A stretch of 64,000 bases of DNA from CAUPWF01 sp964367905 (GTDB taxonomy: Bacteria > Bacillota > Clostridia > Lachnospirales > Lachnospiraceae): the NCBI GenBank assembly GCA_964367905.1, contig CAYIZP010000013.1:1-64000 (forward strand), written 5' to 3'. Made by a program: the position numbers and the translations under genes. Each line of letters opens with the position of its first letter. The first letter of the stretch is position 1. Of this stretch, positions 51,804 to 61,115 are shown in pieces. Below the pieces are notes generated by a model, which was not told the origin of the DNA, searched no databases, and was given only the letters and a program-made list of their open reading frames with translations.

Positions 51804-52875
51804 TCTTCATCCCTCCCATCATTTCAATAAATCGATCAAACAAGTATGCTGAGTCTTGTGGACCAGGACTAGCCTCTGGATGAAATTGAACCGTAAAGAT
51901 ATTTTTTCCAACGTATTTTAGTCCTTCATTTGTATTATCATTTACATTAACAAACGCTTCTTTTGCCACTTTTTTATCTAGGTTATCCACATCTACTACA
52001 TATCCATGATTTTGTGATGAAATATATACATGATTTGTTAGCAAATCTTTTACTGGATGATTTCCACCGCGATGTCCATATTTTAATTTATGTGTATCTG
52101 CACCATTTGCAAGCGCCATCAATTGATGCCCCAAGCAAATTGCAAAAATCGGAATTTCTGTGTGATATAACTTCTTGATTTCTTCTATAATCGCTCCACA
52201 TGATTTTGGATCCCCAGGTCCATTGGAAAGCATGATTCCATCTGGCTTTGCTGCGATGATTTCTTCTGCACTTGTATTTGCAGGATAAATCGTAACTTCA
52301 CAACCTCTTTCATTGAGTGCTTTTGCAATATTGGATTTTGCACCAAGATCTAATAAGGCTACTTTATAACCTTCCCCTGGAAGTACATAAGTTGCTTCAC
52401 AAGTCGTCTTTGAAACCACATCTCCCACAGTATAAGCCTTTAATCTCGAAAGAACTTCATCCAAATCATAATTCGCATCTGTAGTAATCATACCATTCAT
52501 TGTTCCTTTTTCTCTAAGAATCTTGGTCAATGAACGTGTATCAATCCCAGCAATTCCAGGAATATTCTGTGCTACTAGAAACTCTTGTATGGTTCCTTGT
52601 GAACGGAAGTTACTCGGCATTCTTGATAATTCTCTTACGATGAAACCATCTGGCCAAGCCTTTCTCGACTCCATATCTTCATAGCACACCCCATAGTTAC
52701 CAATTAGTGGATATGTCATAACAACCGCCTGCCCTGCATATGACGGATCGGTTAACACCTCCAAATACCCCGTCATAGAAGTATTGAATACAATTTCGCT
52801 AATCATTTCACGCTTTGAACCAATACTCTTTCCTGTAAAGATTGTTCCATCTTCTAAAATAAGATATGCTTTCAT
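51796..52875 (-). CDS. carA: Carbamoyl-phosphate synthase small subunit
   Basis: Glutaminase subunit that feeds ammonia through a tunnel to CarB. The 359 residues show the N-terminal CPSase small domain (about 1-150: EDGTIFTGKSIGS, FNTSMTGYLEVLTDPSYAGQ) and a class I glutamine amidotransferase domain with catalytic cysteine in FAICLGHQLMALANG near 245 and the His-Glu pair in QFHPEASPGPQDS near 333. ATG 52875 lies 12 bases after GAAGGGAAC. It has its own promoter, and no PyrR-type attenuator structure is evident in the short leader. Confidence 0.97.
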   Translation of the reverse strand: MKAYLILEDGTIFTGKSIGSKREMISEIVFNTSMTGYLEVLTDPSYAGQAVVMTYPLIGNYGVCYEDMESRKAWPDGFIVRELSRMPSNFRSQGTIQEFLVAQNIPGIAGIDTRSLTKILREKGTMNGMITTDANYDLDEVLSRLKAYTVGDVVSKTTCEATYVLPGEGYKVALLDLGAKSNIAKALNERGCEVTIYPANTSAEEIIAAKPDGIMLSNGPGDPKSCGAIIEEIKKLYHTEIPIFAICLGHQLMALANGADTHKLKYGHRGGNHPVKDLLTNHVYISSQNHGYVVDVDNLDKKVAKEAFVNVNDNTNEGLKYVGKNIFTVQFHPEASPGPQDSAYLFDRFIEMMGGMKNA

Positions 52876-52924
52876 TTTACACCTGTTCCCTTCACTTAAT
52901 TATATCAATGCACAAATTGTAGAA

Positions 52925-52953
52925 AGTTTACCACAGATTCCGTAATAATACAA
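52925..52953 (-). promoter_or_regulatory. Promoter of carAB
   Basis: TTGTAT (52948-52953) and TAAACT (52925-52930) on the minus strand with a 17-base spacer, 50 bases upstream of carA. The hexamers equal those proposed for the hyd operon. Confidence 0.5.
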
Positions 52954-52967
52954 GCCTTTTATTTCAA

Positions 52968-54494
52968 TTAGTCGTCTAATAAATGTTTTTTTGTACTTAC
53001 CACCTGCTCTTCTAGACATGTAAATACTTCATCTACCCTCTTCGGTTTTGATTTACCGCTGACTATACTCACCACTGGGACAACTACCAGTCCCGTAATC
53101 ATCGCAATCGCTCCCGCATTAATCGGTGAACCGATGTAACCAAACATCATATTAGATACTGTGATTCCAATTCCACTGACAAAGCTTGCTGCAACTGCAG
53201 CCTTCGTCGTCCTCTTCCAATACAACCCATATAAAAATGGGGCAAGGAACGAGCCTGCTAATGCCCCCCATGAAATCCCCATCAAGGATGAAATGAATGT
53301 ATTCGGATTTAATGCAATTATAACAGATATTGTGATAAAAATCACTATTGCGATTTGCATAATTCGAACTTGTTTTTTTTCAGAGATATTCTTCATAACT
53401 GTTTCTTTTAGCAAGTCCAATGTTAAGGTTGAGCTAGAAGTCAACACCAAAGAAGAAAGAGTCGACATCGATGCGGATAATACGAGCACCACTACGATTC
53501 CCACCAATATATCTGATAGGGTTCCTAACATACTTGGTATAATCGCATCATACATGATTCCACCCGCTTCATTTCGGATTGCTTCTGAATCAAATAATCT
53601 ACCAAATCCACCTAAGAAATAAGATCCTCCAGCCACAATAAATGCAAAAATTGTAGATATTACCGTCCCTGTATTGATTGATTTCTCATCTTTGATCGCA
53701 TAAAATTTACCAATCATCTGCGGCAAGCCCCAGGTTCCTAGAGAAGTCAAGATAATTACTCCTAACAGATTCAGTGGGTCTGGTCCAAAAAATGAAGTAA
53801 ACACCCCTTGTTGTTCTGCTGCAATTCCTGCATCACTTGGTATCTTTGATAATTCGATAATTGCCTCTGTAAAGCCACCTTGACCGTTCAGAACCGCTAT
53901 GATGACCGCTGCAATGCCTCCTAGCATAATAATCCCTTGTATGAAATCATTAATAGCTGTCGCCATATATCCCCCTAAAATTACATAGAGAGCTGTCATA
54001 AATGCCATTCCAATAACACACACATAATATGGAACATCAAATGCCATTCCAAACAAACGTGATAACCCATTATAGATCGATGCCGTGTATGGTATCAAAA
54101 AAACAAACACAATCATAGATGCTACAATCTTCAAGTTCTTGCTTTCAAATCGCGTCCCAAAGAATTCTGGCATTGTTTTTGATCCCAAATAATGAGTCAT
54201 AACACGGGTTCTTCTTCCTAAAATCACCCAAGCCAACAAACTTCCAATCAAAGCATTTCCAATTCCAATCCAAGTAGCAGAAACCCCATAACTCCAACCA
54301 AACTGCCCTGCATATCCTACGAAAACAACTGCTGAAAAATAAGAAGTTCCATAGGCAAACGCAGTAAGCCACGGACCTGCATTTCTTCCTCCTAAAACAA
54401 ATCCCTCTACAGATTTGGTATGTTTCCTAGCATAAATACCGACCAAAACCATAGATGCAAAGAATACTACTAGTAACAGAATTTTGATGAACAT
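52968..54494 (-). CDS. Sodium:solute symporter family protein
   Basis: Membrane symporter of the SSS family (PutP/PanF/SglT relatives), 508 residues with about 13 hydrophobic helices. SSS motifs are visible: GGRNAGPWLTAFAYGTSYFSAVVFVGYAGQ region near 35-64 (first broken helix), GGYMATAINDFIQG near 174 and VLVLSASMSTLSSLVLTSSSTLTLDL near 345 with the Na2-site serines. Substrate cannot be inferred; a proline-, pantothenate- or sugar-like solute is possible. AAAGAGGG precedes the ATG. The soluble C-terminal tail (about 480-508) is charged. A promoter and a possible operator lie upstream. Confidence 0.9.
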   Translation of the reverse strand: MFIKILLLVVFFASMVLVGIYARKHTKSVEGFVLGGRNAGPWLTAFAYGTSYFSAVVFVGYAGQFGWSYGVSATWIGIGNALIGSLLAWVILGRRTRVMTHYLGSKTMPEFFGTRFESKNLKIVASMIVFVFLIPYTASIYNGLSRLFGMAFDVPYYVCVIGMAFMTALYVILGGYMATAINDFIQGIIMLGGIAAVIIAVLNGQGGFTEAIIELSKIPSDAGIAAEQQGVFTSFFGPDPLNLLGVIILTSLGTWGLPQMIGKFYAIKDEKSINTGTVISTIFAFIVAGGSYFLGGFGRLFDSEAIRNEAGGIMYDAIIPSMLGTLSDILVGIVVVLVLSASMSTLSSLVLTSSSTLTLDLLKETVMKNISEKKQVRIMQIAIVIFITISVIIALNPNTFISSLMGISWGALAGSFLAPFLYGLYWKRTTKAAVAASFVSGIGITVSNMMFGYIGSPINAGAIAMITGLVVVPVVSIVSGKSKPKRVDEVFTCLEEQVVSTKKHLLDD

Positions 54495-54547
54495 TTTTTT
54501 ACCCTCTTTTCTTTATTCTTATAACTTGTTAACTTCTCACTTTAAAC

Positions 54548-54562
54548 CGTTACGCTTTAACG
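54548..54562. promoter_or_regulatory. Possible operator in the symporter leader
   Basis: Inverted repeat CGTTA-5 bases-TAACG (plus-strand reading) within an area of GTTAA/TTAAC-rich sequence (54520-54575), downstream of the symporter promoter. Purely a sequence observation. Confidence 0.3.
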
Positions 54563-54582
54563 CGCTAAATTAACATGAGTAT

Positions 54583-54611
54583 AAAATACCATACATCGAT
54601 TGAGATGTCAA
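54583..54611 (-). promoter_or_regulatory. Promoter of the symporter gene
   Basis: TTGACA (54606-54611) and TATTTT (54583-54588) on the minus strand with a 17-base spacer, immediately after the mgsA stop codon. Confidence 0.5.
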
Positions 54612-54613
54612 TA

Positions 54614-55087
54614 TTATTTCATCTGTTCTACTCTTGCTTCCACTTGTTTTGTAAAGTTTTCTACTCTACGAGTATAGCTTTCATTCATATAAGACGAATG
54701 TAACATAAAATCTGCTGTCGCGAAATTATTGGCAATCGGAATATCATACACAACTGCAATTCGAAGCAAAGCCTTTACATCGGGATCGTGTGGTTGTGCC
54801 GCCAAAGGATCCCACATAAAAATCATGAAATCAATCTGTCCTTCTACAATCTTTGCACCAATTTGTTGATCTCCCCCTAGCGGTCCACTGTTATATGCTC
54901 TAACAGGCAACCCCGTCTTCTCCGAGATCAGTCGCGCAGTCGTTCCTGTTCCACACAGAAAATGTCCCTTTAAGATTTCTTTGTTCTTATCACACCATTC
55001 AACAAGTTCTTTCTTCTTACCATCATGCGCTACTAACGCAATATGCTTTGTCTTACCAATCTCAAAATCCACATAATTCATATCCAT
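54614..55087 (-). CDS. mgsA: Methylglyoxal synthase
   Basis: Turns dihydroxyacetone phosphate into methylglyoxal and phosphate, an overflow route from glycolysis. The 157 residues carry KHIALVAHDGKKKELVEW near the N-terminus, the phosphate-binding GTGTTARLI, PLGGDQQIGAKI near 73-84, the catalytic DPLAAQPHDPDVKALLRIA near 93-111, and the metal-free catalytic Asp residues within. ATG 55087 follows GGGAG by eight bases; an in-frame ATG at 55102 lacks a site. It lies 26 bases after the left-handed beta-helix gene, so both may be co-transcribed. A possible VOC glyoxalase is at 18.8 kb. Confidence 0.95.
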   Translation of the reverse strand: MDMNYVDFEIGKTKHIALVAHDGKKKELVEWCDKNKEILKGHFLCGTGTTARLISEKTGLPVRAYNSGPLGGDQQIGAKIVEGQIDFMIFMWDPLAAQPHDPDVKALLRIAVVYDIPIANNFATADFMLHSSYMNESYTRRVENFTKQVEARVEQMK

Positions 55088-55112
55088 ATTCTCATCTCCC
55101 ATCTATTCTCAT

Positions 55113-55778
55113 CTATCTCTTCTCTGCTATCTCACCTTGTTTTTTGTAGATACTATTTTTTGGTACATAACCTCTTACCATAGAAAGTGGATACACCGTG
55201 GCATCAGCACCGATAATTGTTCCTGGATTCATTACTGTCTGACAACCAACCTCCACATTATCTCCTATCATTGCGCCAAACTTCTTCAACCCCGTTTCAA
55301 TACTTTCACCATTCTCTCTTACACTGACTAGTGTTTTATCCGACTTCACATTCGAGGTAATGCTTCCAGCTCCCATATGAGCCTTGTATCCTAAAATCGA
55401 ATCTCCCACATAGTTATAGTGTGGTACTTGTACCGAGTCAAATAAAATAACATTTTTTAGCTCGGTTGAATTTCCAACTACACATCCTTCGCCCACTAGT
55501 GCATTTCCACGAATAAATGCGCAATGACGAACCTCTGTATGCTCTCCAATGATTGCTGGACCATTAATATAGGCTGTAGGTGCAACCTGTGCAGATTTTG
55601 CTATCCACACATTATCCCCTACTTGTGTATACTTACCTTGATTCAATTCCCTTCCCATTTTTAGAATATATTCTCCAATCAAAGGTAGCGCTTCCCACGG
55701 ATATGTCAATCCTTCAAATATATTACTTGCATTTGTTTTACTTAAATCATATAACTCATTAATCATCACTTCTTTCAT
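55113..55778 (-). CDS. Left-handed beta-helix sugar-phosphate nucleotidyltransferase-like protein
   Basis: Protein of about 221 residues built on the left-handed parallel beta-helix of GlmU-type acyltransferases. Hexapeptide turns are visible: VGDNVWIAKSAQVAPTAYI, GPAIIGEHTEVR, FIRGNALVGEGCVVGNSTELKN, and VEVGCQTVMNPGTIIGADATVYPLS. The N-terminal ~50 residues are helical. It lacks the Rossmann-like pyrophosphorylase domain of GlmU and so is probably an acetyltransferase or a regulatory relative; the substrate is unknown. The start is ambiguous; ATG 55778 gives MKEVMINELYDLS, with AAAGGA about twelve bases before it. Confidence 0.78.
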   Translation of the reverse strand: MKEVMINELYDLSKTNASNIFEGLTYPWEALPLIGEYILKMGRELNQGKYTQVGDNVWIAKSAQVAPTAYINGPAIIGEHTEVRHCAFIRGNALVGEGCVVGNSTELKNVILFDSVQVPHYNYVGDSILGYKAHMGAGSITSNVKSDKTLVSVRENGESIETGLKKFGAMIGDNVEVGCQTVMNPGTIIGADATVYPLSMVRGYVPKNSIYKKQGEIAEKR

Positions 55779-55797
55779 CTTAATAATCATTCCTTTC

Positions 55798-57777
55798 TCA
55801 ATTTTGTTTTTTATAAAATGTTGCAGCATAATCAAAACATTGTCTCAAAGCTGCTTGTTGATTCGTTTGAAGAACCGCATCTGTTCTTGCCACAATATAT
55901 GCTTCCAATTTTTTCATATATTCATCAGATGTTATACTACCTTGGGAAATATAAGTCAGTCCTTTTTCCCAACTTGCAGTCAATTCTGGATTTAAAAGTG
56001 ACTGAATAGAATGATTGGTAACATCAAATATCATCTCGCCTAATAAGGTTGGTGTAATAATCTGTGTCTTTTTATTTAATTGAAGATATTTGTTTCCAAT
56101 TAACTTCTTTAAAATTTCAGCCCTAGTTGCACTCGTCCCAATCCCACTCCCCTTAATCTGCGCACGTAATTCATCATCTTCAATCAACTGTCCTGCATTT
56201 TCCATCGCCAAGATGATAGACCCAGAATTGTAACGCTTCGGCGGGGTTGTTTCCCCTTCTTTTATGTCCATGGCAGCTATCGGTATTTCCATTCCTTTTT
56301 TCAATTTCTGGATTATATCAAACACCGATTGGCTCTGCTCTGTCTGCTCTTCCTTATCACCTGTGTTTTTGCCTAGAACCTTCAGATATCCTTCTGATTT
56401 CAAGACTTTAAAATTAGCAAAGAAATGCTCTTCCTTAATTCGAACTGCAAGACTGATTTTTTGAAATTCCGCAGATGGGTAAAAAATTGCTAAAAATCGC
56501 TTGGTAATGCTATCATACACTTTTAATGACAAATCCGATAGCTTTGATAAATTCCCCATCCCCTGACCAGTTGGAATAATCGCATAGTGATCTGTGACTT
56601 GTTTGTCATTTACATATCGTGTCGATACAAGCTTCTTATGACTTCCAAATGTAATGATTTCTTCTAGGTACGGCAACATTTTCCCATATTTAGACAATCC
56701 ATTGAGATTATTATGAATCTCTTTTGCCACAGCGGTAGTCAATACCCTAGCATCTGTTCGTGGATAGGTAACCATCTTCTTCTCGTATAATTCCTGCACT
56801 ACTTTCAAAGTCTCGTCTGGACTAATCTTAAATAGTTTTGCACATTCGTTCTGTAATTCCGCTAAGTTAAAAAGTAATGGGGCATTTTTCTTCTCCGTTT
56901 TTTTCTGAATCGATGTGATCTGCGCATTCACATTCGGTTCATAGCATTTTTGTATCAGAGCTTCTGCCGTTTCCCTATTCTTAAACCCATTCTCTTTATA
57001 AAGTAATGGAGACTGATAATATTCTGTTCCTTCAATCGCCTTCCATTCTGCCTCTATAACCTGATTTTCAAGGTTCATCCGCGCTAACACCCGATAAAAC
57101 GGAGTTTTTACAAATTCACGAATCTCTCGCTCCCTCTTGACTATCATTCCTAGAACACAGGTCATTACACGTCCAACAGAGATAGAGATGAACTTCATTT
57201 TCAAGTAATTAGCAACGCTGTTTCCATATTTTAAAGTTAATAATCTGGAGAAATTAATTCCCATCAGATAATCTTCTTTCGCTCTTAAATAGGCCGACGC
57301 ACTTAGGTTATCATATTCTGATAAGTCTTTCGCTTCTCTAATTCCCCGTAAAATCTCATCCTCTGTCTGAGAGTCAATCCAAACCCTCTTACGAACCTTT
57401 CCTGTCACTTCCGCCATCTGCTCTACCAAACGATAGATATACTCTCCTTCTCGTCCTGAGTCCGTACATACATAGATTGTGTCTACATCAGCTCTAGTTA
57501 GTATTGATTTTACTGTCTGAAACTGTTTTGCGACATTGGGAATAATTTCATATTTGTATTCATTTGGCAAAAAAGGTAGGGTACTAAGACTCCACCTTTT
57601 CAAACTAGGGTCGTATGCTTCTGGATAGCTCATAGTAACAAGGTGACCAACGCACCAAGTAATCACCGCTTCATCAGATTCTAGAAATCCATCTCCTCGT
57701 CTCGTCGATAACTTTAATGCTTTTGCAAATTCCTGTGCCACACTCGGTTTTTCTGCTATATATACTGATTTCCCCAT
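55798..57777 (-). CDS. topB: DNA topoisomerase III
   Basis: Type IA topoisomerase that decatenates and relaxes DNA via a tyrosine intermediate. The 659 residues have an N-terminal toprim domain (YIAEKPSVAQEFAKAL near 5-20; CTDSGREGEYIYRLV near 100-114 with the metal-binding acids) and the catalytic tyrosine in KMVTYPRTDARVL near 338. The C-terminal segment SGIGTSATRAEILKKLI is typical of TopB. A zinc ribbon is not seen, as expected for the III type. Start ATG 57777 or the GTG at 57783 that overlaps the galM stop (TAGTG). It is co-transcribed with galM. Confidence 0.95.
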   Translation of the reverse strand: MGKSVYIAEKPSVAQEFAKALKLSTRRGDGFLESDEAVITWCVGHLVTMSYPEAYDPSLKRWSLSTLPFLPNEYKYEIIPNVAKQFQTVKSILTRADVDTIYVCTDSGREGEYIYRLVEQMAEVTGKVRKRVWIDSQTEDEILRGIREAKDLSEYDNLSASAYLRAKEDYLMGINFSRLLTLKYGNSVANYLKMKFISISVGRVMTCVLGMIVKREREIREFVKTPFYRVLARMNLENQVIEAEWKAIEGTEYYQSPLLYKENGFKNRETAEALIQKCYEPNVNAQITSIQKKTEKKNAPLLFNLAELQNECAKLFKISPDETLKVVQELYEKKMVTYPRTDARVLTTAVAKEIHNNLNGLSKYGKMLPYLEEIITFGSHKKLVSTRYVNDKQVTDHYAIIPTGQGMGNLSKLSDLSLKVYDSITKRFLAIFYPSAEFQKISLAVRIKEEHFFANFKVLKSEGYLKVLGKNTGDKEEQTEQSQSVFDIIQKLKKGMEIPIAAMDIKEGETTPPKRYNSGSIILAMENAGQLIEDDELRAQIKGSGIGTSATRAEILKKLIGNKYLQLNKKTQIITPTLLGEMIFDVTNHSIQSLLNPELTASWEKGLTYISQGSITSDEYMKKLEAYIVARTDAVLQTNQQAALRQCFDYAATFYKKQN

Positions 57778-57782
57778 ATCCA

Positions 57783-58820
57783 CTACACCAAAAACTTAAA
57801 TCCTGTGGTAGTACGATACGTTTCGCCTGCTTTCAAAATAGGAGATTGAAAATTGTCATGGTTAATCGCATCTGGAAACAGTTGTGTTTCAAAACATACT
57901 CCTGCTCTGCCACTTAGTGGAACTCCGTTTCGATCTATTTCAGAATCCCCAAGGAAGTTCCCTGTATAAATCTGTACACCTGGGAGATCTGTGTATGCTT
58001 CCATTTTTATTCCACTATGTTCCGAATACAAAGAACCGAACAATTGATATTCACCACCTGTGTTTAGTACCCAATTATGGTCATATCCACTACCGATTCG
58101 AAGTGGTTCATAATCTTGATTGATATCCTGTCCAATTGGTTTCGCTATACGAAAATCCATTGGTGTATTGTTCACGTCGATAATTTCTCCTGTTGGGATA
58201 GATCCTTCATCCGTGTTGGTAAATGCATCTGCATCCAACCACAACACTTGTTTTAGTACATTACCACCTGAATATCCGTCTAGGTTAAAATAGCTATGAT
58301 TTGTCATATTAATAATCGTATCTTGATCGCAAGTCCCTTCATAAGAAATTTGTAGCTCATTCTCTTCTGATAGGGAATAACTCACCTTGATACACATATT
58401 TCCTGGATATCCCTGGTCTCCATCAGGACTTTCTATCGAAAACGTAATCCTCTGATTGCTTTCTTCTACAACATCCCAGGTTCTAGTATGAAAATAATCT
58501 AGACCACTGTGTAAATTGTTTTGTCCATTATTTTTTTCTAATTGATATTCCTTACCATTCAATTGAAATCTTGCCTTCCCAATTCGATTTGCAATCCTTC
58601 CAACAATCGCTCCTTGAAAGGAGGTGCCCTGCTCATATCCCAAAACATCTTGGAATCCCAAGATGACATCTGTTGGTTGATTCTCACGATTTGGCACAAG
58701 AATACGTGCCAAGGTTGCTCCATAGTTTAATACAGTAACTTCCATACCATGGTCATTTGTCAATTGAAATGCAGTAATTGCATGATTCGTCCCATCCTGT
58801 CCCCATTGAAGTTTTTTCAT
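57783..58820 (-). CDS. galM: Aldose 1-epimerase (mutarotase)
   Basis: Interconverts the alpha and beta anomers of galactose and related aldoses. The 345 residues have LNYGATLARILVPNR near 30-44, GRIANRIGKARF near 74-85, NMTNHSYFNLDGYSGGN near 170-186 with the catalytic histidine, and VCFETQLFPDAINHDNF near 311 with the catalytic Glu. AAAGGAGAG precedes ATG 58820. It lies 27 bases after ppk1 and its stop overlaps topB, so it belongs to a ppk1-galM-topB transcript. No other galactose genes are in the window. Confidence 0.95.
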   Translation of the reverse strand: MKKLQWGQDGTNHAITAFQLTNDHGMEVTVLNYGATLARILVPNRENQPTDVILGFQDVLGYEQGTSFQGAIVGRIANRIGKARFQLNGKEYQLEKNNGQNNLHSGLDYFHTRTWDVVEESNQRITFSIESPDGDQGYPGNMCIKVSYSLSEENELQISYEGTCDQDTIINMTNHSYFNLDGYSGGNVLKQVLWLDADAFTNTDEGSIPTGEIIDVNNTPMDFRIAKPIGQDINQDYEPLRIGSGYDHNWVLNTGGEYQLFGSLYSEHSGIKMEAYTDLPGVQIYTGNFLGDSEIDRNGVPLSGRAGVCFETQLFPDAINHDNFQSPILKAGETYRTTTGFKFLV

Positions 58821-58847
58821 AGTCTCTCCTTTATATAAATAGTTCTA

Positions 58848-60962
58848 TTATTCTTCTTTCATTCTTAAGATATACTTTTGAAACCAATTAAGCTTTTTGC
58901 GTTGTACTTTAACCTCTACAGTACTTGCCTCTAGTGCATCTTTGATAAAATATTCTTGTGCATTAATGAGAGGTTGAACCCACTTCACTTTTTCATAAGT
59001 TCCATCATTTCTCATATTTCTAATTTTCACATTGTCTTTTAACATGATCTGCAACATATCATAAAGACGTTTTTTTATACTCTCATCTAAAATCGGTGCT
59101 GCAACTTCAACACGCTTGTCCGTATTTCTCGTCATCATATCTGCTGACCCGATATAAATCTTCTGTTCTGCCCCTTCTCCAAAGCAAAAGATACGCGGAT
59201 GCTCTAGGTATCGTCCTACAATACTTGTAACCTTCAGGTTGTCTGTCTCCCCTTCCACTCCTGGTAGAATACAACAAATTCCTCTTACAAGCAAGTCTAT
59301 TTTTACCCCTGCCTTGGATGCTTCTGCAATTTTAAGGATAAAATCTCGATCGGTCACCGAATTCATCTTCATGATGACGCGTCCTTGGGTGCCTTTCTTG
59401 ATTTCTTCATCTATCAGATATAGAACCTTTTGTTTTAAGCTCGTTGGTGCTACAATCAAATGTTTATATGCCCCATCAAGATTAGCAATTGCCATATTTT
59501 TGAAAAATTCCGCAGCATCCTCTCCAATTTCTTGATTGGATGTCATCAATGATACATCTGTATACATAGTTGCTGTTTTTTCATTGTAGTTTCCTGTACC
59601 AACCTGAGTCAGATATTTAATCTCATTTTTATTTCGGTAGGTAATCAAACATAGTTTAGAATGCACTTTGAATCCATCAAACCCATAGATAATTCGACAA
59701 CCAGACTCTTCAAGTCTCTCTGACCAATCGATATTGTTCTGCTCATCAAATCTAGCTCTTAACTCAATTAAAACCGTAACTTCCTTCCCATTCTCCGCTG
59801 CTGCGCAGAGATATTCCACAAGTCTTGCCTTCGAAGCCAAACGATAGATTGTAATCTTAATATTCACTACACTTGGATCCACAGATGCTTCCTTAATCAA
59901 TTGCAAGAATGGTTCCATCTTTTCATAGGGATAAGACAACAAGATATCCTTTTTCTTCACCTGTGCCATAACATTACTGGAAGAACAAGTCTTCGATGGT
60001 TGAGGACTGAATGACGGGTATGCCAACTTCCTCTTAACCAAATCATCTACCTTATCAATTACGCCGAACATATACCCCAATTTCATGCCAATTTTCGTTC
60101 GATAGATCTGATAAGGCTTGATATTTAATTTATCACAGAAATAAGCTTGTGTTTCGGAATCCATGACATTTGCCACTTCCAACCGAACTGGTGCTAGTCT
60201 CTTTCGTTTATGCAAGGTAGCCTTCATCCTTGCTCTAAAGTCTTCGTTTACATCTACTGATTCATCATCTGGTGAAATATCTGCATTACGTGTCACCGAG
60301 ATATAATTTTTATTTGAAACTTGATATAATTCAAAAATTTGTTCTAAAAATTCTACAATCACCTTTTCCACGCGTAGAAATCTCACTCCCTCACCTGGAA
60401 GATAAATCACATTGGAAATAAACTGTGGAACTGGTACGATACCAATCATTTTTTTATTTTTTAAAGTTAAGGTTGCTGTTACATATATTTCTTTGTTCAC
60501 CAAATGAGGAAATGGATGTTTGGAATCCACTATTTGCGGAGATAACACTGGTAAAATTTGGTTAAAAAAATACTTACTTATATATTTTCTTTCTTTTGCA
60601 TCCAAGTCACTCATATTCAATGCATAGATTCCATACCTTTTTAATTCATTTTTTATACTTAGGTATGTTCGATCTCTTTCTTCGTACAATGGTGCAACCG
60701 CAGCATAGATCGCGTCTAATTGCTCTCTTGCATTCATGCCCGTCCATTTATCCACCGTGTTATCACCAACGGTAGCGATGTCATACAAACTACCTACTCG
60801 AATCATAAAGAATTCATCTAAGTTACTAGTAAAAATAGATACAAACTTCAATCTCTCTAGTAAAGGTACACTCTCATCTTGTGCTTCTTCTAACACGCGA
60901 TGATCAAATCTAAGCCATGATAATTCTCTGTTTTGTGTAAAATTATAAATCTTCTTCTCCAT
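58848..60962 (-). CDS. ppk1: Polyphosphate kinase 1
   Basis: Reversibly polymerises the terminal phosphate of ATP into polyphosphate, a phosphate and stress reserve. The 704 residues include the N-terminal domain FTQNRELSWLRFDHRVLEEAQ (7-27), the middle head domain, and two phospholipase-D-like catalytic lobes. The first has the phospho-histidine HSKLCLITYRN near 430 and the second has IYIGSADMMTRNTDKRVEVAAPI near 590-612. GAGGTGAAAC precedes ATG 60962. A strong promoter is upstream, and the gene starts the transcript continuing to galM and topB. Confidence 0.96.
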   Translation of the reverse strand: MEKKIYNFTQNRELSWLRFDHRVLEEAQDESVPLLERLKFVSIFTSNLDEFFMIRVGSLYDIATVGDNTVDKWTGMNAREQLDAIYAAVAPLYEERDRTYLSIKNELKRYGIYALNMSDLDAKERKYISKYFFNQILPVLSPQIVDSKHPFPHLVNKEIYVTATLTLKNKKMIGIVPVPQFISNVIYLPGEGVRFLRVEKVIVEFLEQIFELYQVSNKNYISVTRNADISPDDESVDVNEDFRARMKATLHKRKRLAPVRLEVANVMDSETQAYFCDKLNIKPYQIYRTKIGMKLGYMFGVIDKVDDLVKRKLAYPSFSPQPSKTCSSSNVMAQVKKKDILLSYPYEKMEPFLQLIKEASVDPSVVNIKITIYRLASKARLVEYLCAAAENGKEVTVLIELRARFDEQNNIDWSERLEESGCRIIYGFDGFKVHSKLCLITYRNKNEIKYLTQVGTGNYNEKTATMYTDVSLMTSNQEIGEDAAEFFKNMAIANLDGAYKHLIVAPTSLKQKVLYLIDEEIKKGTQGRVIMKMNSVTDRDFILKIAEASKAGVKIDLLVRGICCILPGVEGETDNLKVTSIVGRYLEHPRIFCFGEGAEQKIYIGSADMMTRNTDKRVEVAAPILDESIKKRLYDMLQIMLKDNVKIRNMRNDGTYEKVKWVQPLINAQEYFIKDALEASTVEVKVQRKKLNWFQKYILRMKEE

Positions 60963-60999
60963 GTTTCACCTCATTGTTATTTTATCTTCAGATAGTATA

Positions 61000-61028
61000 A
61001 TCATAACATTTTTCTACTGATTTCTCAA
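61000..61028 (-). promoter_or_regulatory. Promoter of ppk1-galM-topB
   Basis: TTGAGA (61023-61028) and TATGAT (61000-61005) on the minus strand with a 17-base spacer, about 38 bases upstream of ppk1. Confidence 0.6.
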
Positions 61029-61071
61029 ACAATTTTATGTAAAATATATAAACTCCATTCCCTATTACATT

Positions 61072-61100
61072 AAAAGAGATCAGCAAAATCTGCTGACCTC
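61072..61100 (-). terminator. Intrinsic terminator after asd
   Basis: A 10-bp stem (61076-61085 with 61091-61100, one G-U on the minus strand) with a five-base loop, followed by four U. It begins about 16 bases past the asd stop codon. Confidence 0.8.
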
Positions 61101-61115
61101 CCTATTTATTCATTC

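Noticed and set aside
52876..52967. PyrR attenuator or arginine operator before carAB
   Set aside because: No terminator/antiterminator pair and no clear ARG box is visible in the 92-base gap.
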